Positions 35,050-44,082 of a stretch of 64,000 bases of DNA are shown in pieces. The stretch spans positions 3,782,001 to 3,846,000 of the forward strand of contig NZ_CP150235.1 in assembly GCF_037974355.1 (NCBI RefSeq), given 5' to 3'. Each line of letters opens with the position of its first letter. The first letter of the stretch is position 1. The notes below the pieces were generated by a model. It had not been told where the DNA came from. It worked only from the letters and a program-made list of their open reading frames with translations, and ran no database searches. Both the position numbers and the translations under genes were made by a program. Origin of the DNA: Paenibacillus sp. FSL R5-0517. Its GTDB lineage: Bacteria; Bacillota; Bacilli; Paenibacillales; Paenibacillaceae.

Positions 35050-36137
35050 TTTCTCTCCTCATAATAGTCCTTCCATATTCCCTCTTCCCTGGAACGTTCT
35101 TTAACAACCTTGGAGAAGTAGGTTTTGAGAATGGACAGATCCTTGTCGTTTTCCTTCGCAATGGTCCCTAGCATGTTCTGCACTAATCGATCCAGCGCAA
35201 TAGCCTTATCTTCGTAGTAATAGGAAGTCATCGCACTCTGGACATAGACTGACACCGCTTCTGCTGTACTCATAGAGGCTTGAGGTGTATCAAGCTTGTA
35301 GCCCTCCCGTGTCATGCCGGTGCGCAGTTCCATAAAGGTTGTAGCCAGCAATTCAACCACATCCGGGTTAATTTCAATATCAATTCCACTATGTAATAAC
35401 AGGCTTCTTGCCTGGGATTCAATAATTTTGGCTTCCATCTTCACGTTATGAATGGGCTTGATCGTTTCAAAATTGAACCGCCGTTTCAAGGCACCGCTCA
35501 TTTCGTTAACACCTTTATCCCGAATATTGGCTGTAGCAATAACGTTAAATCCCGGCTGGGCAAACAGTACACCGCCATCCAGTTCGGGAATGCTCATAAC
35601 CTTGTCACTGAGAATACTGATCAGACTATCCTGCGCTTCAGCGGGACAACGTGTAATCTCTTCAAATCGGGTAAGAATGCCTTTCTTCATTCCGTTATAT
35701 AACGGCGATGGTACAAGCGCCGCTTCCGAAGGGCCTTTATCCAGCAACATGGCGTAATTCCATGAATACTTGATCATGTCTTCCGTCGTACCTGCTGTAC
35801 CTTGAATCGTGTTCAGGCTGGTGCCGGAGATCGCTGCGGTTAATAGTTCGCTAAGCATGGTCTTGGCTGTTCCGGGTTCTCCCACAAGCATTAATCCCCG
35901 ATTGCCTGCCAAAGTGACTACTGCACGTTCGATCAACACGTCATTGCCATAAAATTTGCGGGTAATCGGGATTTCTTCTCCATTCCATAGCGCTGGCTTA
36001 TCCCTGCCAATAATAAAATCACGCACATAGGCGGGAGATAACAGCCAGTTCGGGGGACGTTTTCCCTGATCCTCTTCTCGCAGTGCACGTAATTCAACCT
36101 CGTATAATGTCTCGGCGGGTGGTTTAAGCATCTCCAT
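35037..36137 (-). CDS. MoxR-family AAA+ ATPase (YehL-like)
   Basis: The product has about 366 residues. Walker A is GEPGTAKTML, the Walker B/sensor region includes GILTRFEEITRCPAEAQDSLISIL, and a MoxR-type segment FNVIATANIRDKGVNEMSGALKRRFNFE follows. ATG 36137 is chosen; an AGGAG site at about 36149-36153 also allows TTG 36143. It is the first gene of the operon. MoxR ATPases use ATP to remodel protein complexes together with VWA partners, one of which is encoded here. Confidence 0.9.
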   Translation of the reverse strand: MEMLKPPAETLYEVELRALREEDQGKRPPNWLLSPAYVRDFIIGRDKPALWNGEEIPITRKFYGNDVLIERAVVTLAGNRGLMLVGEPGTAKTMLSELLTAAISGTSLNTIQGTAGTTEDMIKYSWNYAMLLDKGPSEAALVPSPLYNGMKKGILTRFEEITRCPAEAQDSLISILSDKVMSIPELDGGVLFAQPGFNVIATANIRDKGVNEMSGALKRRFNFETIKPIHNVKMEAKIIESQARSLLLHSGIDIEINPDVVELLATTFMELRTGMTREGYKLDTPQASMSTAEAVSVYVQSAMTSYYYEDKAIALDRLVQNMLGTIAKENDKDLSILKTYFSKVVKERSREEGIWKDYYEERKWIG

Positions 36138-36554
36138 CGTCAAGGTGTCTCCTCTCACATAAACAGATCGTATGTTCTTATTCCTATCATTTTATCACAG
36201 CACCCTGACATCTACCCGGTAAAACGATAAAAATGGTTGAAACGTCCTTCTTATCAGCACTCTTCCTAAGCCCATGGACATATCCTCTAGCACAAATATG
36301 AAGTTGAATTATCCTTATAGTCGTTTCGACACACGGGTTTCGAGCAAAAGAGCATGCTTATGACTAGTACATTCGCAGTGTAGGTCATATGATCATAGGA
36401 ATCATTACACTTTCCATATTGTGTTTCAACCAAATGAGGCCAGATATCACAAAGAAAGACACAGCTCAGCAACCGTGTCTTCTTCTACAATCATCTTTCA
36501 CACAATATCTATTAATTTTTCGATCAAAACGAAGCAATCCTCTGATATCTCTAG
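36138..36554. other. intergenic region upstream of the MoxR operon
   Basis: About 420 bases lie between the divergent-end MoxR gene and the end of the aldo/keto reductase gene. It must hold the MoxR operon promoter, but no clear operator, hairpin or gene was recognised. Confidence 0.4.
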
Positions 36555-37532
36555 TTACATCCTACGCCCGCATGAAGCGGAATACAGCTCGTACCACTCA
36601 TAACGGGTAAGCTCCATATTTGCTGCATCACGACAGGCCAGAATACGTTCTGGTCGAATCGAACCAATGACTGGCTGAATCCCTGCTGGATGCTTCATTA
36701 ACCAAGCCAGTACAATAGATTCCGGTGTCACCCCACGCTCCTTGGCCATTCGATCAACCAGCCCAGCCGTATGCGCAATCTCCGGGCGTTGCCCTTCGAC
36801 GACCCTGCCCGTATATCGACCTTGAGCAAGGGGACCCCAAGCTTGCAGTTGAATATGTTCTGCCTGACAATATTCCATCGTGCCATAGGGAAATACGTTG
36901 TCTCTGGCTTGGGGGCGATTCACCGTCACACCAGCTTCTACGAATCCAATTTTGTCCAGACTCATCTCCAACTGATTCACAATCAGAGGTACTTTACTAT
37001 GAAGTTGAAGAAGGTGAATCTGTTCAGACCCCATATTGGACACACCAAAATGGCGTACCTTACCGGAATGATGCAGCTCAGCCAGTGCTTCTCCAATCTC
37101 TTGTGGATGGGCTAGTGGATCAGGACGGTGTAACAGCAAAATGTCCAGATAATCGATGCCAAGCCGTTCCAGGATACCGTCGACACTCGCCAGGATATGT
37201 GCACCTGAAGTGTCATAACGCTGCGGTCCTTCATCATCACCCACAAGACGTATACCACACTTCGACTGTATAATGATCTGTTCACGTAAGCCAGGAGTTT
37301 CGGATAAGACTCGCCCCAATACATGCTCTGCCTTACCACGTGTGTATATATCCGCCAGATCAAAGTGATTAATCCCTATTTCGATAGCCGCTTCGACCGC
37401 TCGATGACCCTCCACGACAAGATCTGAAGTAATGGGAAACCCGTCCCATTCGCCCCCAAAACGCATACAGCCAAGAACCATTCGACTTGCCGGAATCCGG
37501 TGTTGATGCAAAGGAAGTTGTGTGTAAGACAT
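36555..37532 (-). CDS. aldo/keto reductase (YdhF-like)
   Basis: ATG 37532 is preferred because GAGGTGA precedes it; the frame runs on to 37577. The 325-residue product shows the AKR barrel with the catalytic Asp-Tyr pair (NHFDLADIYTRGKAEHVLG), Lys in IIIQSKCGIR and His in LDILLLHRPDPL, then HFGVSNM. Strand and loop order resemble the YdhF oxidoreductases of enteric bacteria. It reduces aldehydes or ketones with NADPH; the substrate is unknown. The gene stands alone. Confidence 0.88.
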   Translation of the reverse strand: MSYTQLPLHQHRIPASRMVLGCMRFGGEWDGFPITSDLVVEGHRAVEAAIEIGINHFDLADIYTRGKAEHVLGRVLSETPGLREQIIIQSKCGIRLVGDDEGPQRYDTSGAHILASVDGILERLGIDYLDILLLHRPDPLAHPQEIGEALAELHHSGKVRHFGVSNMGSEQIHLLQLHSKVPLIVNQLEMSLDKIGFVEAGVTVNRPQARDNVFPYGTMEYCQAEHIQLQAWGPLAQGRYTGRVVEGQRPEIAHTAGLVDRMAKERGVTPESIVLAWLMKHPAGIQPVIGSIRPERILACRDAANMELTRYEWYELYSASCGRRM

Positions 37533-37720
37533 GTCAGCGTTCACCTCGTTTTCATTTTTACCAAGCATATTAATCATTTCTATCTACCATGTCTTCTTCC
37601 ATCTTCCTCTATTTTCCTGCTCAATCATTCACCTGGACCAAAAACAAGGTTTCAAAAGCCTACGTATTGAATATATAGAAGGTGCAGACATATGAAGGAA
37701 TATGAGAGGAGATTTTGCAT

Positions 37721-38920
37721 TTGAAACCGAATGAAATAAACGAATCCTCAAAGCCAGCGTTTTTTACCAAAGAATTCACACATAACCCTTACCCGGTGTA
37801 TGAAAAGTTAAGAAAAGATGAGCCTGTTTTCAGAGTCATGTTTCCACATGGAGAATTCGGTTGGATTATTACCCGATACGAGGATGCAGTCCAGATTTTG
37901 AAAGATCCTCGCTTCAGCAAAGACATGGTCCGACGTTATGGCGCTGAAAATCAAAGCATTTTCTCGAATAATATGTTATTCTCCGATCCGCCAGATCATA
38001 GACGTCTTCGGGGACTTGTGCAGAAAGCATTCACACCCAAAATGGTCGCTAACATGCGAAGCCATATTCAGGACATCGCTGATGAACTGCTGGACAACCT
38101 CCCGTCACAGGAAAAAATGAATCTGATCGATGATTTTGCTTTCCCGCTGCCCATCATTGTTATCAGTGAAATTTTGGGAGTCCCTGCCCAGGATCGTGAC
38201 CAATTCCGCATATGGTCCAATACGGTAATCGACGCTTCCACAGCGGAGAGCGCTGAGCTGTTTGAGCAGCATTCGAAGGAATTTACGGATTACCTTACGG
38301 CCTGGTTCGCGAAAGTACGCCAAGACCCGGGCACAGATCTGATCAGCCAGCTCGTCATTGCAGAAGAATCCGGGCAGCAGTTAACTGAACAAGAATTGCT
38401 TGGCGTGGTCTCCTTATTAATCATTGCCGGTCATGAAACAACCGTTAATCTCATCGGGAACGGCATTCTCGCCCTGCTGGAGCATCCGGAGCAACGCGAA
38501 CTGCTGATCAAGCAACCCGAGCTTATTCACAATGCCATTGAAGAGATGCTGCGTTATAATGGATCGGTAGAGTTCAGCACATCCCGTTGGGCTCTTGAAG
38601 ATATTGAATTCCGTGGACAGCATATTGCTCAAGGTGAACTTGTCATCGTTGCGCTTGATTCCGCCAACCGGGACGAACAGCAGTTTAAGGATGCTGATAT
38701 CTTCGACATTACCCGCGAAAAAAGTTCACATCTGGCTTTTGGCAAAGGCATTCATCTCTGCCTCGGAGCCCCGCTTGCTCGTCTGGAAGGTGAGATTGCA
38801 GTCAGCACACTTCTGAATCGTTTTCCAAATATGCAGCTTCAGGCAGATGTGAATGAACTGGAATGGAGACCTGGCATGATTGTTCGTGGTGTCAAGGAAA
38901 TCCCGGTTCAACTTAAATAA
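37721..38920 (+). CDS. cytochrome P450
   Basis: The product has about 400 residues. The I-helix motif AGHETT, the K-helix ExxR in EMLR, and the haem loop FGKGIHLCLGAPLAR with the axial Cys near residue 347 are all present. The AGGAG site at 37707-37711 lies nine bases from TTG 37721 and three from TTG 37715, so 37721 is preferred. It resembles bacterial class I enzymes of the CYP107/109 kind that hydroxylate fatty acids or natural products. No redox partner gene is adjacent, so it must use ferredoxin or flavodoxin encoded elsewhere. Confidence 0.93.
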   Translation: MKPNEINESSKPAFFTKEFTHNPYPVYEKLRKDEPVFRVMFPHGEFGWIITRYEDAVQILKDPRFSKDMVRRYGAENQSIFSNNMLFSDPPDHRRLRGLVQKAFTPKMVANMRSHIQDIADELLDNLPSQEKMNLIDDFAFPLPIIVISEILGVPAQDRDQFRIWSNTVIDASTAESAELFEQHSKEFTDYLTAWFAKVRQDPGTDLISQLVIAEESGQQLTEQELLGVVSLLIIAGHETTVNLIGNGILALLEHPEQRELLIKQPELIHNAIEEMLRYNGSVEFSTSRWALEDIEFRGQHIAQGELVIVALDSANRDEQQFKDADIFDITREKSSHLAFGKGIHLCLGAPLARLEGEIAVSTLLNRFPNMQLQADVNELEWRPGMIVRGVKEIPVQLK

Positions 38921-38960
38921 TGGCTAATAAGGAATACATGAAAGCGAGGCACATGACATC

Positions 38961-39308
38961 ATGGAAATGAACACCTTGATATGGATCGTTCTGTCGCTTC
39001 TGATCCTAGTAGTATTGATCCGAGTTACCAGCCTGCAACGCCAATTGAATGAATTGAAAAGAGATGTGGAGCGTCTGGAGAATGGTTCAACCGCAATCGC
39101 CAGCCCACGCTCCGACTACAATTACACCTTGTCGCCGAAGGAAGCATCTCCTTCACACACAAGCCCACCGGGTCAAACTGATCTGGATTTGGAGCTGCTT
39201 GCACTTATACAACAAGGGAAAAAAATTATGGCGATCAAACGACTGCGCGAGGCCAGAGGTCTTTCGTTGAAGGAAGCCAAAGACTATGTTGATTCCCTGG
39301 AACGGTAA
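38961..39308 (+). CDS. membrane-anchored protein with bL12 C-terminal-like domain
   Basis: The 115-residue product has an N-terminal membrane helix (about 6-22, LIWIVLSLLILVVLIRV), a short coiled segment (QLNELKRDVERLE), a Ser/Pro-rich linker, and a C-terminal stretch resembling the ribosomal bL7/L12 C-terminal domain (KIMAIKRLREARGLSLKEAKDYVDSL). This helix-turn in bL12 contacts translation factors; in short stand-alone proteins its role is unknown. It lies 40 bases after the P450 gene in the same direction and may be co-transcribed. The ribosome site is weak. Confidence 0.7.
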   Translation: MEMNTLIWIVLSLLILVVLIRVTSLQRQLNELKRDVERLENGSTAIASPRSDYNYTLSPKEASPSHTSPPGQTDLDLELLALIQQGKKIMAIKRLREARGLSLKEAKDYVDSLER

Positions 39309-39333
39309 TATACAACTATATACAACTCACATC

Positions 39334-39370
39334 ACTCTCGGGGGAAGAATCTTCGTCCGAGAGTTTACTT
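39334..39370 (+). terminator. terminator after the bL12-like gene
   Basis: ACTCTCGG (39334-39341) pairs with CCGAGAGT (39357-39364), with an inner GAAGA/TCTTC stem, followed by a T-rich tail. Confidence 0.75.
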
Positions 39371-39392
39371 TTCAAATGGCATATGATACTGT

Positions 39393-39412
39393 ATTTCTAT
39401 ATTACTAGAAAT
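39393..39412. promoter_or_regulatory. ArsR operator copy 1
   Basis: ATTTCTATATTACTAGAAAT has seven-base inverted arms (ATTTCTA/TAGAAAT) and lies directly before the ArsR-type gene. Two related copies follow at 39741 and 39918. Confidence 0.7.
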
Positions 39413-39441
39413 AAGAAATAAAGACGAAAGGACGGATGATG

Positions 39442-39726
39442 ATGCAACCAAACCCGAATGAACTTGAACAAGTGGTCAAAATTCATAAAGCACTTGGTGA
39501 ACATACACGCTATAAAATCATTCAGATTCTATCGGGCGAAAGCAACCTGTGTCCTGCCGATCTGGAGAGTCGCCTTGTTACCGTTGCCCTATCAACTCTG
39601 TCTCATCACCTGAAACAGCTGTCCGATTGCGGCTTGCTCACCTCACAGAAGAAAGGTACGTATATCTACTACAGCCTGAACACGGAGACCGCACAGAAGT
39701 ATGTTCCCTATCTTCTAAATAAATAA
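39442..39726 (+). CDS. ArsR-family winged-helix repressor
   Basis: Three ATG codons lie in a row; AAAGGA at 39427-39432 favours the last one (39442). The product has 94 residues with the ArsR fold: ALGEHTRYKIIQIL, the recognition region ALSTLSHHLKQLSDCGLL, and the wing KKGTYIYYSLN. One Cys occurs in the N-terminal half (SNLCPADL) and one in the recognition region (SDCGLL), so the inducer may be a metal, an oxidant or an organic compound. Matching palindromes lie before this gene, after it and before the MFS gene, strongly suggesting repression of both. Confidence 0.88.
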   Translation: MQPNPNELEQVVKIHKALGEHTRYKIIQILSGESNLCPADLESRLVTVALSTLSHHLKQLSDCGLLTSQKKGTYIYYSLNTETAQKYVPYLLNK

Positions 39727-39740
39727 AAAATTTAAGTTAT

Positions 39741-39760
39741 ATTTCTATATAATTAGAAAT
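39741..39760. promoter_or_regulatory. ArsR operator copy 2
   Basis: ATTTCTATATAATTAGAAAT has the same arms as copy 1 and lies 15 bases after the repressor gene. Confidence 0.65.
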
Positions 39761-39917
39761 ATCGAAACAGTGAACAATTATCATTGTAGAATGAGGTCAC
39801 ATAAGTTTATGCTTATGCCAATCTTCAGGATCTCAGTTGTTACATCACCATTCGCAGATGGGTTACATTTCACATATGATTTGCATTCACAGATTCATGC
39901 CTTGTTCTCTCGTCTTT

Positions 39918-39937
39918 ATTTCTATATTTCTAGAATT
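39918..39937. promoter_or_regulatory. ArsR operator copy 3
   Basis: ATTTCTATATTTCTAGAATT differs in the last bases of the right arm and lies 35 bases before the MFS start codon. Confidence 0.65.
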
Positions 39938-39971
39938 ATAATAATTATGAACAGAAAGAGGTTATGTATCC

Positions 39972-41156
39972 ATGTCTTCTACGCTCAAAATCTATGTTCT
40001 TGCCTTGGTCAGTTTCCTTGTAGGAACGTCCGAATATGTCATTGCCGGCATTTTGGATCGCATTGCAGATACCATGAATATCTCTTTGATCGCTGCCGGG
40101 CAACTCATTACGATTTTTTCGCTCGTATATGCGCTTGGTACACCTGTCATTATTGCACTGACTTCGCGCTGGGATCGTCGCAGGCTGTTGCTGTACTTCC
40201 TTGGTCTGTTCGTTCTAGCGAATGTACTTGCTTATCTGTTGCCGGGCTATGGTCTGTTCGTCGCAGCACGTGTCTTGATGGCTCTGGGTGCAGGCGTCGT
40301 TGTTGTCACGGCGTTAACAGTCGCTTCCCAAATAGCTGCCGAGGGCAAACAAGCTAGTGCAATTGCCACAGTAATCACTGGCTTTACCGCTTCATTGATT
40401 GTTGGCGTTCCGCTAGGAAGGCTTGTAGCTTCATCATGGGATTGGAAGCTTGTTTTCGCAGGTATAGCCGTTCTCGGCATTCTCGCCATGCTGGTTATTG
40501 CGGCCACCATTCCGCCTTCAAAAGCGGAAGCATCTGTTCCACTGAAGAAACAACTATCGTTGCTCAAACAGCCACGAATTGGTTTAGCACTGCTCGTGAC
40601 ATTTTTCTGGTTAGGTGGTTATTCCATTGCTTACACGTATATTTCACCTTATCTCGTAACCGTTGCAGGAATGAGCGAAGCACTGCTCAGTTCGGCTTTA
40701 CTCGCATTCGGCATAGCTAGTCTGATTGGTTCAAAAGTAGGAGGATTCAGTGCTGACAGATGGGGTGTCAAACGGACGTTAATCACAGGCATGACACTGC
40801 ATATCGTGAGTCTGGTCCTGCTGAATATAACGGCAAGCTCTCATCTCACTGTCTTGCTTGTTCTGATTTTGTGGTCTTTTGCCGCATGGTCTTCGGGTCC
40901 AACTCAGCAATATAATCTCGTGACGATGGCTCCCGAATCCTCAGGGATTATGCTTAGTCTGAATAGTTCGGTCATGCAACTAGCCATGGCCGCTGGAGCA
41001 GGTATTGGTGGCATCGCGGTCAGCAGTGTATCATTGTCATCGATTACCTGGATTGGGGCTGTCGGGGTCGTTGTGGCCATCATCATTGTTATTGGCTCGT
41101 ATCGTTCATCATCTAATAAAAGCACACAAACTGATGCATCACACAACGTTGCCTGA
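39972..41156 (+). CDS. MFS transporter, DHA1/AraJ-like efflux type
   Basis: The 394-residue protein has 12 hydrophobic helices. It carries the N-half loop motif RWDRRRLLLYFLG, a motif C-like ALTVASQIAAEGKQA...GFTASLIVGVPLGRLV, and ADRWGVKRTL in the second half. AGAGG lies before the ATG. Such transporters export drugs, sugars or nucleosides by proton exchange. The ArsR operators on both sides suggest induction by a toxic substrate (inference). Confidence 0.88.
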   Translation: MSSTLKIYVLALVSFLVGTSEYVIAGILDRIADTMNISLIAAGQLITIFSLVYALGTPVIIALTSRWDRRRLLLYFLGLFVLANVLAYLLPGYGLFVAARVLMALGAGVVVVTALTVASQIAAEGKQASAIATVITGFTASLIVGVPLGRLVASSWDWKLVFAGIAVLGILAMLVIAATIPPSKAEASVPLKKQLSLLKQPRIGLALLVTFFWLGGYSIAYTYISPYLVTVAGMSEALLSSALLAFGIASLIGSKVGGFSADRWGVKRTLITGMTLHIVSLVLLNITASSHLTVLLVLILWSFAAWSSGPTQQYNLVTMAPESSGIMLSLNSSVMQLAMAAGAGIGGIAVSSVSLSSITWIGAVGVVVAIIIVIGSYRSSSNKSTQTDASHNVA

Positions 41157-41198
41157 TATGGATCCGCAATACCATTCGTAGCATAAAAGAGGAATCAA

Positions 41199-41235
41199 AA
41201 AGAGAGGCACTGTACACATACAGTGACCTCTCTTT
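41199..41235 (+). terminator. terminator after the MFS gene
   Basis: AAAGAGAGGCACTGTA and TACAGTGACCTCTCTTT form a long stem with one bulge around a short loop. A/T runs on both sides let it serve the convergent SDR gene too. Confidence 0.8.
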
Positions 41236-41276
41236 GACCATCTTAAAAACTATTTTATTACCGATAAGCTTAACGC

Positions 41277-42032
41277 TTATTGAGCTGTTACTGCACCATC
41301 GATCGGGTATACTGCACCATTGATATATGGCGCTTCATCTCCCAGAAGGAAGGAAACCAGGTTCGCGATCTCTTCCGGTCTGCCAAGGCGTCCAGATGGA
41401 ATGCTGTCCACCGTTGCTTTGAACACTTCAGGATTATCTTTACCAAACTGAACAACCATCGGTGTCTCAATCGTGCCTGGCGCAATCGCGTTCACACGAA
41501 TATTGTCCTTGCCATATTCAATTGCAGCTGTGCGGGTCAAGCCGACCACGCCATGTTTGGTTGCTGCGTAAGGTGCAACCGCGGGTACACCAACAATACC
41601 GGCTGTGGAGGCTGTATTCAGAATGGAACCCCCACCTGTCTTGAGCATTTCCGTAATCACATACTTCAACCCGTAGAACACACTTCTCAGGTTAATATCA
41701 ATAATTTGGTCAAACTGCTCGATCGTATGTTCAATCAGCTTGATCCCAGGACCCGCAATACCTGCATTATTAAAGAACATGTCGATTCGTCCGAACTCTT
41801 CGACTGCTTTTTTTACATAATTCTCAACTTCAGGTGCTTTACTCACATCTGCTTGTACAAAAATAGCTTTACTTCCCAGCTTCTCAATCTGCTTAACCGT
41901 TTCACGACCTGTCTCTTCGACAAGATCCACAACGACAATGGATGCGCCTTTCTCAGCCAGCTTTAGCGCTGCTGCTTGGCCCAATCCACTCCCTGCTCCA
42001 GTGATAATGGCTACTTTTCCTGCGTGACTCAT
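41277..42032 (-). CDS. SDR family oxidoreductase
   Basis: ATG 42032 has a GGAGGAG site; the frame extends to 42047. The 251-residue classical SDR has the cofactor motif TGAGSGLGQ, an Asp after strand 2 (VVVDLVEE, so NAD is likely), NNAG, the catalytic Ser in LNTASTAG, YxxxK as YAATK, and the PGTIETPM segment. It resembles glucose- or alcohol-dehydrogenase-like SDRs. The substrate is unknown and no operon partner is evident. Confidence 0.88.
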   Translation of the reverse strand: MSHAGKVAIITGAGSGLGQAAALKLAEKGASIVVVDLVEETGRETVKQIEKLGSKAIFVQADVSKAPEVENYVKKAVEEFGRIDMFFNNAGIAGPGIKLIEHTIEQFDQIIDINLRSVFYGLKYVITEMLKTGGGSILNTASTAGIVGVPAVAPYAATKHGVVGLTRTAAIEYGKDNIRVNAIAPGTIETPMVVQFGKDNPEVFKATVDSIPSGRLGRPEEIANLVSFLLGDEAPYINGAVYPIDGAVTAQ

Positions 42033-42244
42033 GTTGATCTCCTCCATGTGTGTGTGTCATCTTGTGATTGGATCGATGAATACGATATGAAACGTACGTA
42101 CATGCAATGATGCCATATGTAGGTCAAAAATGGCATAAAACCTTCCTGACTTTACCTATTCTAATAGACTTTCGACATAAAAACAAATCATATAATATGT
42201 ATCCATATTATATGACATGTCACATTTTCATCATTTCATGGAAG

Positions 42245-42277
42245 GAGCACGCAACTAGAATGTCTTGTTGCATGCTC
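42245..42277. terminator. hairpin in the gap before the pyruvate-oxidase-like gene
   Basis: GAGCACGCAAC and GTTGCATGCTC pair at 10 of 11 positions and are followed by TCTTTATT on the plus strand. No plus-strand gene precedes it. The surrounding 320-base gap holds nothing else recognised. Confidence 0.4.
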
Positions 42278-42354
42278 TCTTTATTACATAAATAACCCTA
42301 TTAAAATTAGTGGTTCCACACCTTCAAACGTGCATATCCACTTTAACGTAACGC

Positions 42355-44082
42355 CTATCTCAGCAAATTGGTTTTTGCCAATTCAATGATCTCGTCACCG
42401 CGTCCGTTCAGCACGGCTTTCATCATCCATAAGGTGAATCCTTCTGCCTGTTTGAACTCAATTTTCGGAGGTAAGGACAATTCCTGACGATTCACCACGA
42501 CATCAATCAGTACAGGACCATCATGCTGAAGTGCACGCTGTACAGCCCCTTCCAGTTCAGCCGGATCTTCAACGCGAATGCCTTCCATGCCCATCGCCTG
42601 GGCAACCATCGCAAAGTTCGGATTGACAAGCTCTGTTCCCGACTCCAGGAATCCGGCAGCCTTCATCTCTAGCTCAACAAAACCAAGTGCTCCATTATTA
42701 AACACCACAACCTTGATCGGCAGATTATGCTGTTTCAATGTCAACAGATCACCCATCAGCATCGTAATACCACCATCACCCGACAACGAGATGACTTGTC
42801 TGCCGGGATCAGCGACCTGGGCACCAATCGCTTGTGGCAGCGCATTGGCCATCGTACCGTGACTAAATGAACCGAGCAGTCTGCGGTTGCGGCTCATCTC
42901 AATATAACGGGCTGCCCATACTGTCGGTGTACCGACATCACATGTGAAGATGGCATTCTCTGCGGCGGCATCACTAATGACCTTGGTCAGGTACTGCGGA
43001 TGGATGGGCTTTTTACCCGGTTTTCCAACAGCCAGCTCGTCCAGTTCTTTACGTACTTTCACATAACGATCCACACTTTTACGCAAATGTTTGTCACTGT
43101 GTTCTTCTGTTAGATATGGAAGCAAGGTTTCAATGGTCGATTTTACATCCCCACACACGCCGTAATCCAGCTTCGTACGACGGCCGAGATGGGAAGATTG
43201 TATGTCGACCTGAAGTACTTTTGCATCTTCGGGATAGAATTGACGATATGGGAAATCCGTTCCCAGCATCAATAATACATCACAGTCCATCATGGCATGA
43301 TAACCGGATGAATACCCGATCAGGCCGGTAAGACCGACGGAATAGGGGTTGTCATACTCCAGATATTCCTTGCCTCTTAGCGCAATAACCATGGGGGATT
43401 TCAACCGATCACAGAGCTGCATCAGGGGTTCACGAGCGCCCGCGCAGCCTGCACCGCACAACAATGTAATTTTTTTGCCTTGATTCAGATATTCCGCCAA
43501 TTTCATGAGTTCCGGCTCAGAAGGATGGACCACAGGGTTGGTCGCATGATACACATGTTCAGGCACAGGTAGGTCCGCCGCCTCAAGTCCAGCTACATCC
43601 CCCGGCAATACAACGACAGATACACCTGAACGTGCGACTGCTGTCTGGATCGCCATCGTAAGGGAACGAGGCATCTGTTTTGCTGTTGTAATCACTTCAC
43701 AATAATCACTGCATTCCTGAAACAGATACTCCGGATGAGTCGCCTGAAAATATTCGCTACCAATCTCGTCACTTGGGATATGTGCAGCGATGGCGAGTAC
43801 AGGCACACGATTGCGATGACAATCGTACAGACCGTTAATCAGATGCATGTTACCCGGACCGCTGCTACCTGCGCAGACAGCGATACTTCCACTGACCTCA
43901 GCGTCTGCCCCGGCAGCAAAAGCAGCCACTTCCTCATGCCGCACATGAATCCACTCGATCTTGCCTGAACGACGGATGGAGTCAAGCACCGCATTCAAAG
44001 AGTCTCCAACAATGCCATATATTCGTTTGATGCCAGCGTTCAATAAGGATTCAACCAGAACGTCCGCGACTGTTTTTTTCAT
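42355..44082 (-). CDS. thiamine-diphosphate enzyme, pyruvate oxidase-like
   Basis: The 575-residue protein has the three ThDP-enzyme domains. In the N-terminal domain the catalytic Glu is in IHVRHEEVAAFAAGA. The middle domain runs from about 190 to 330. The C-terminal domain carries the ThDP/Mg motif SGDGGITMLMGDLLTLKQ...VVVFNN. Length and sequence fit pyruvate oxidase (YdaP/PoxB/SpxB type), which oxidises pyruvate to acetate or acetyl phosphate with FAD. AAAGGAG lies before the ATG. It stands alone with about 300 bases upstream of the next feature. Confidence 0.87.
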   Translation of the reverse strand: MKKTVADVLVESLLNAGIKRIYGIVGDSLNAVLDSIRRSGKIEWIHVRHEEVAAFAAGADAEVSGSIAVCAGSSGPGNMHLINGLYDCHRNRVPVLAIAAHIPSDEIGSEYFQATHPEYLFQECSDYCEVITTAKQMPRSLTMAIQTAVARSGVSVVVLPGDVAGLEAADLPVPEHVYHATNPVVHPSEPELMKLAEYLNQGKKITLLCGAGCAGAREPLMQLCDRLKSPMVIALRGKEYLEYDNPYSVGLTGLIGYSSGYHAMMDCDVLLMLGTDFPYRQFYPEDAKVLQVDIQSSHLGRRTKLDYGVCGDVKSTIETLLPYLTEEHSDKHLRKSVDRYVKVRKELDELAVGKPGKKPIHPQYLTKVISDAAAENAIFTCDVGTPTVWAARYIEMSRNRRLLGSFSHGTMANALPQAIGAQVADPGRQVISLSGDGGITMLMGDLLTLKQHNLPIKVVVFNNGALGFVELEMKAAGFLESGTELVNPNFAMVAQAMGMEGIRVEDPAELEGAVQRALQHDGPVLIDVVVNRQELSLPPKIEFKQAEGFTLWMMKAVLNGRGDEIIELAKTNLLR

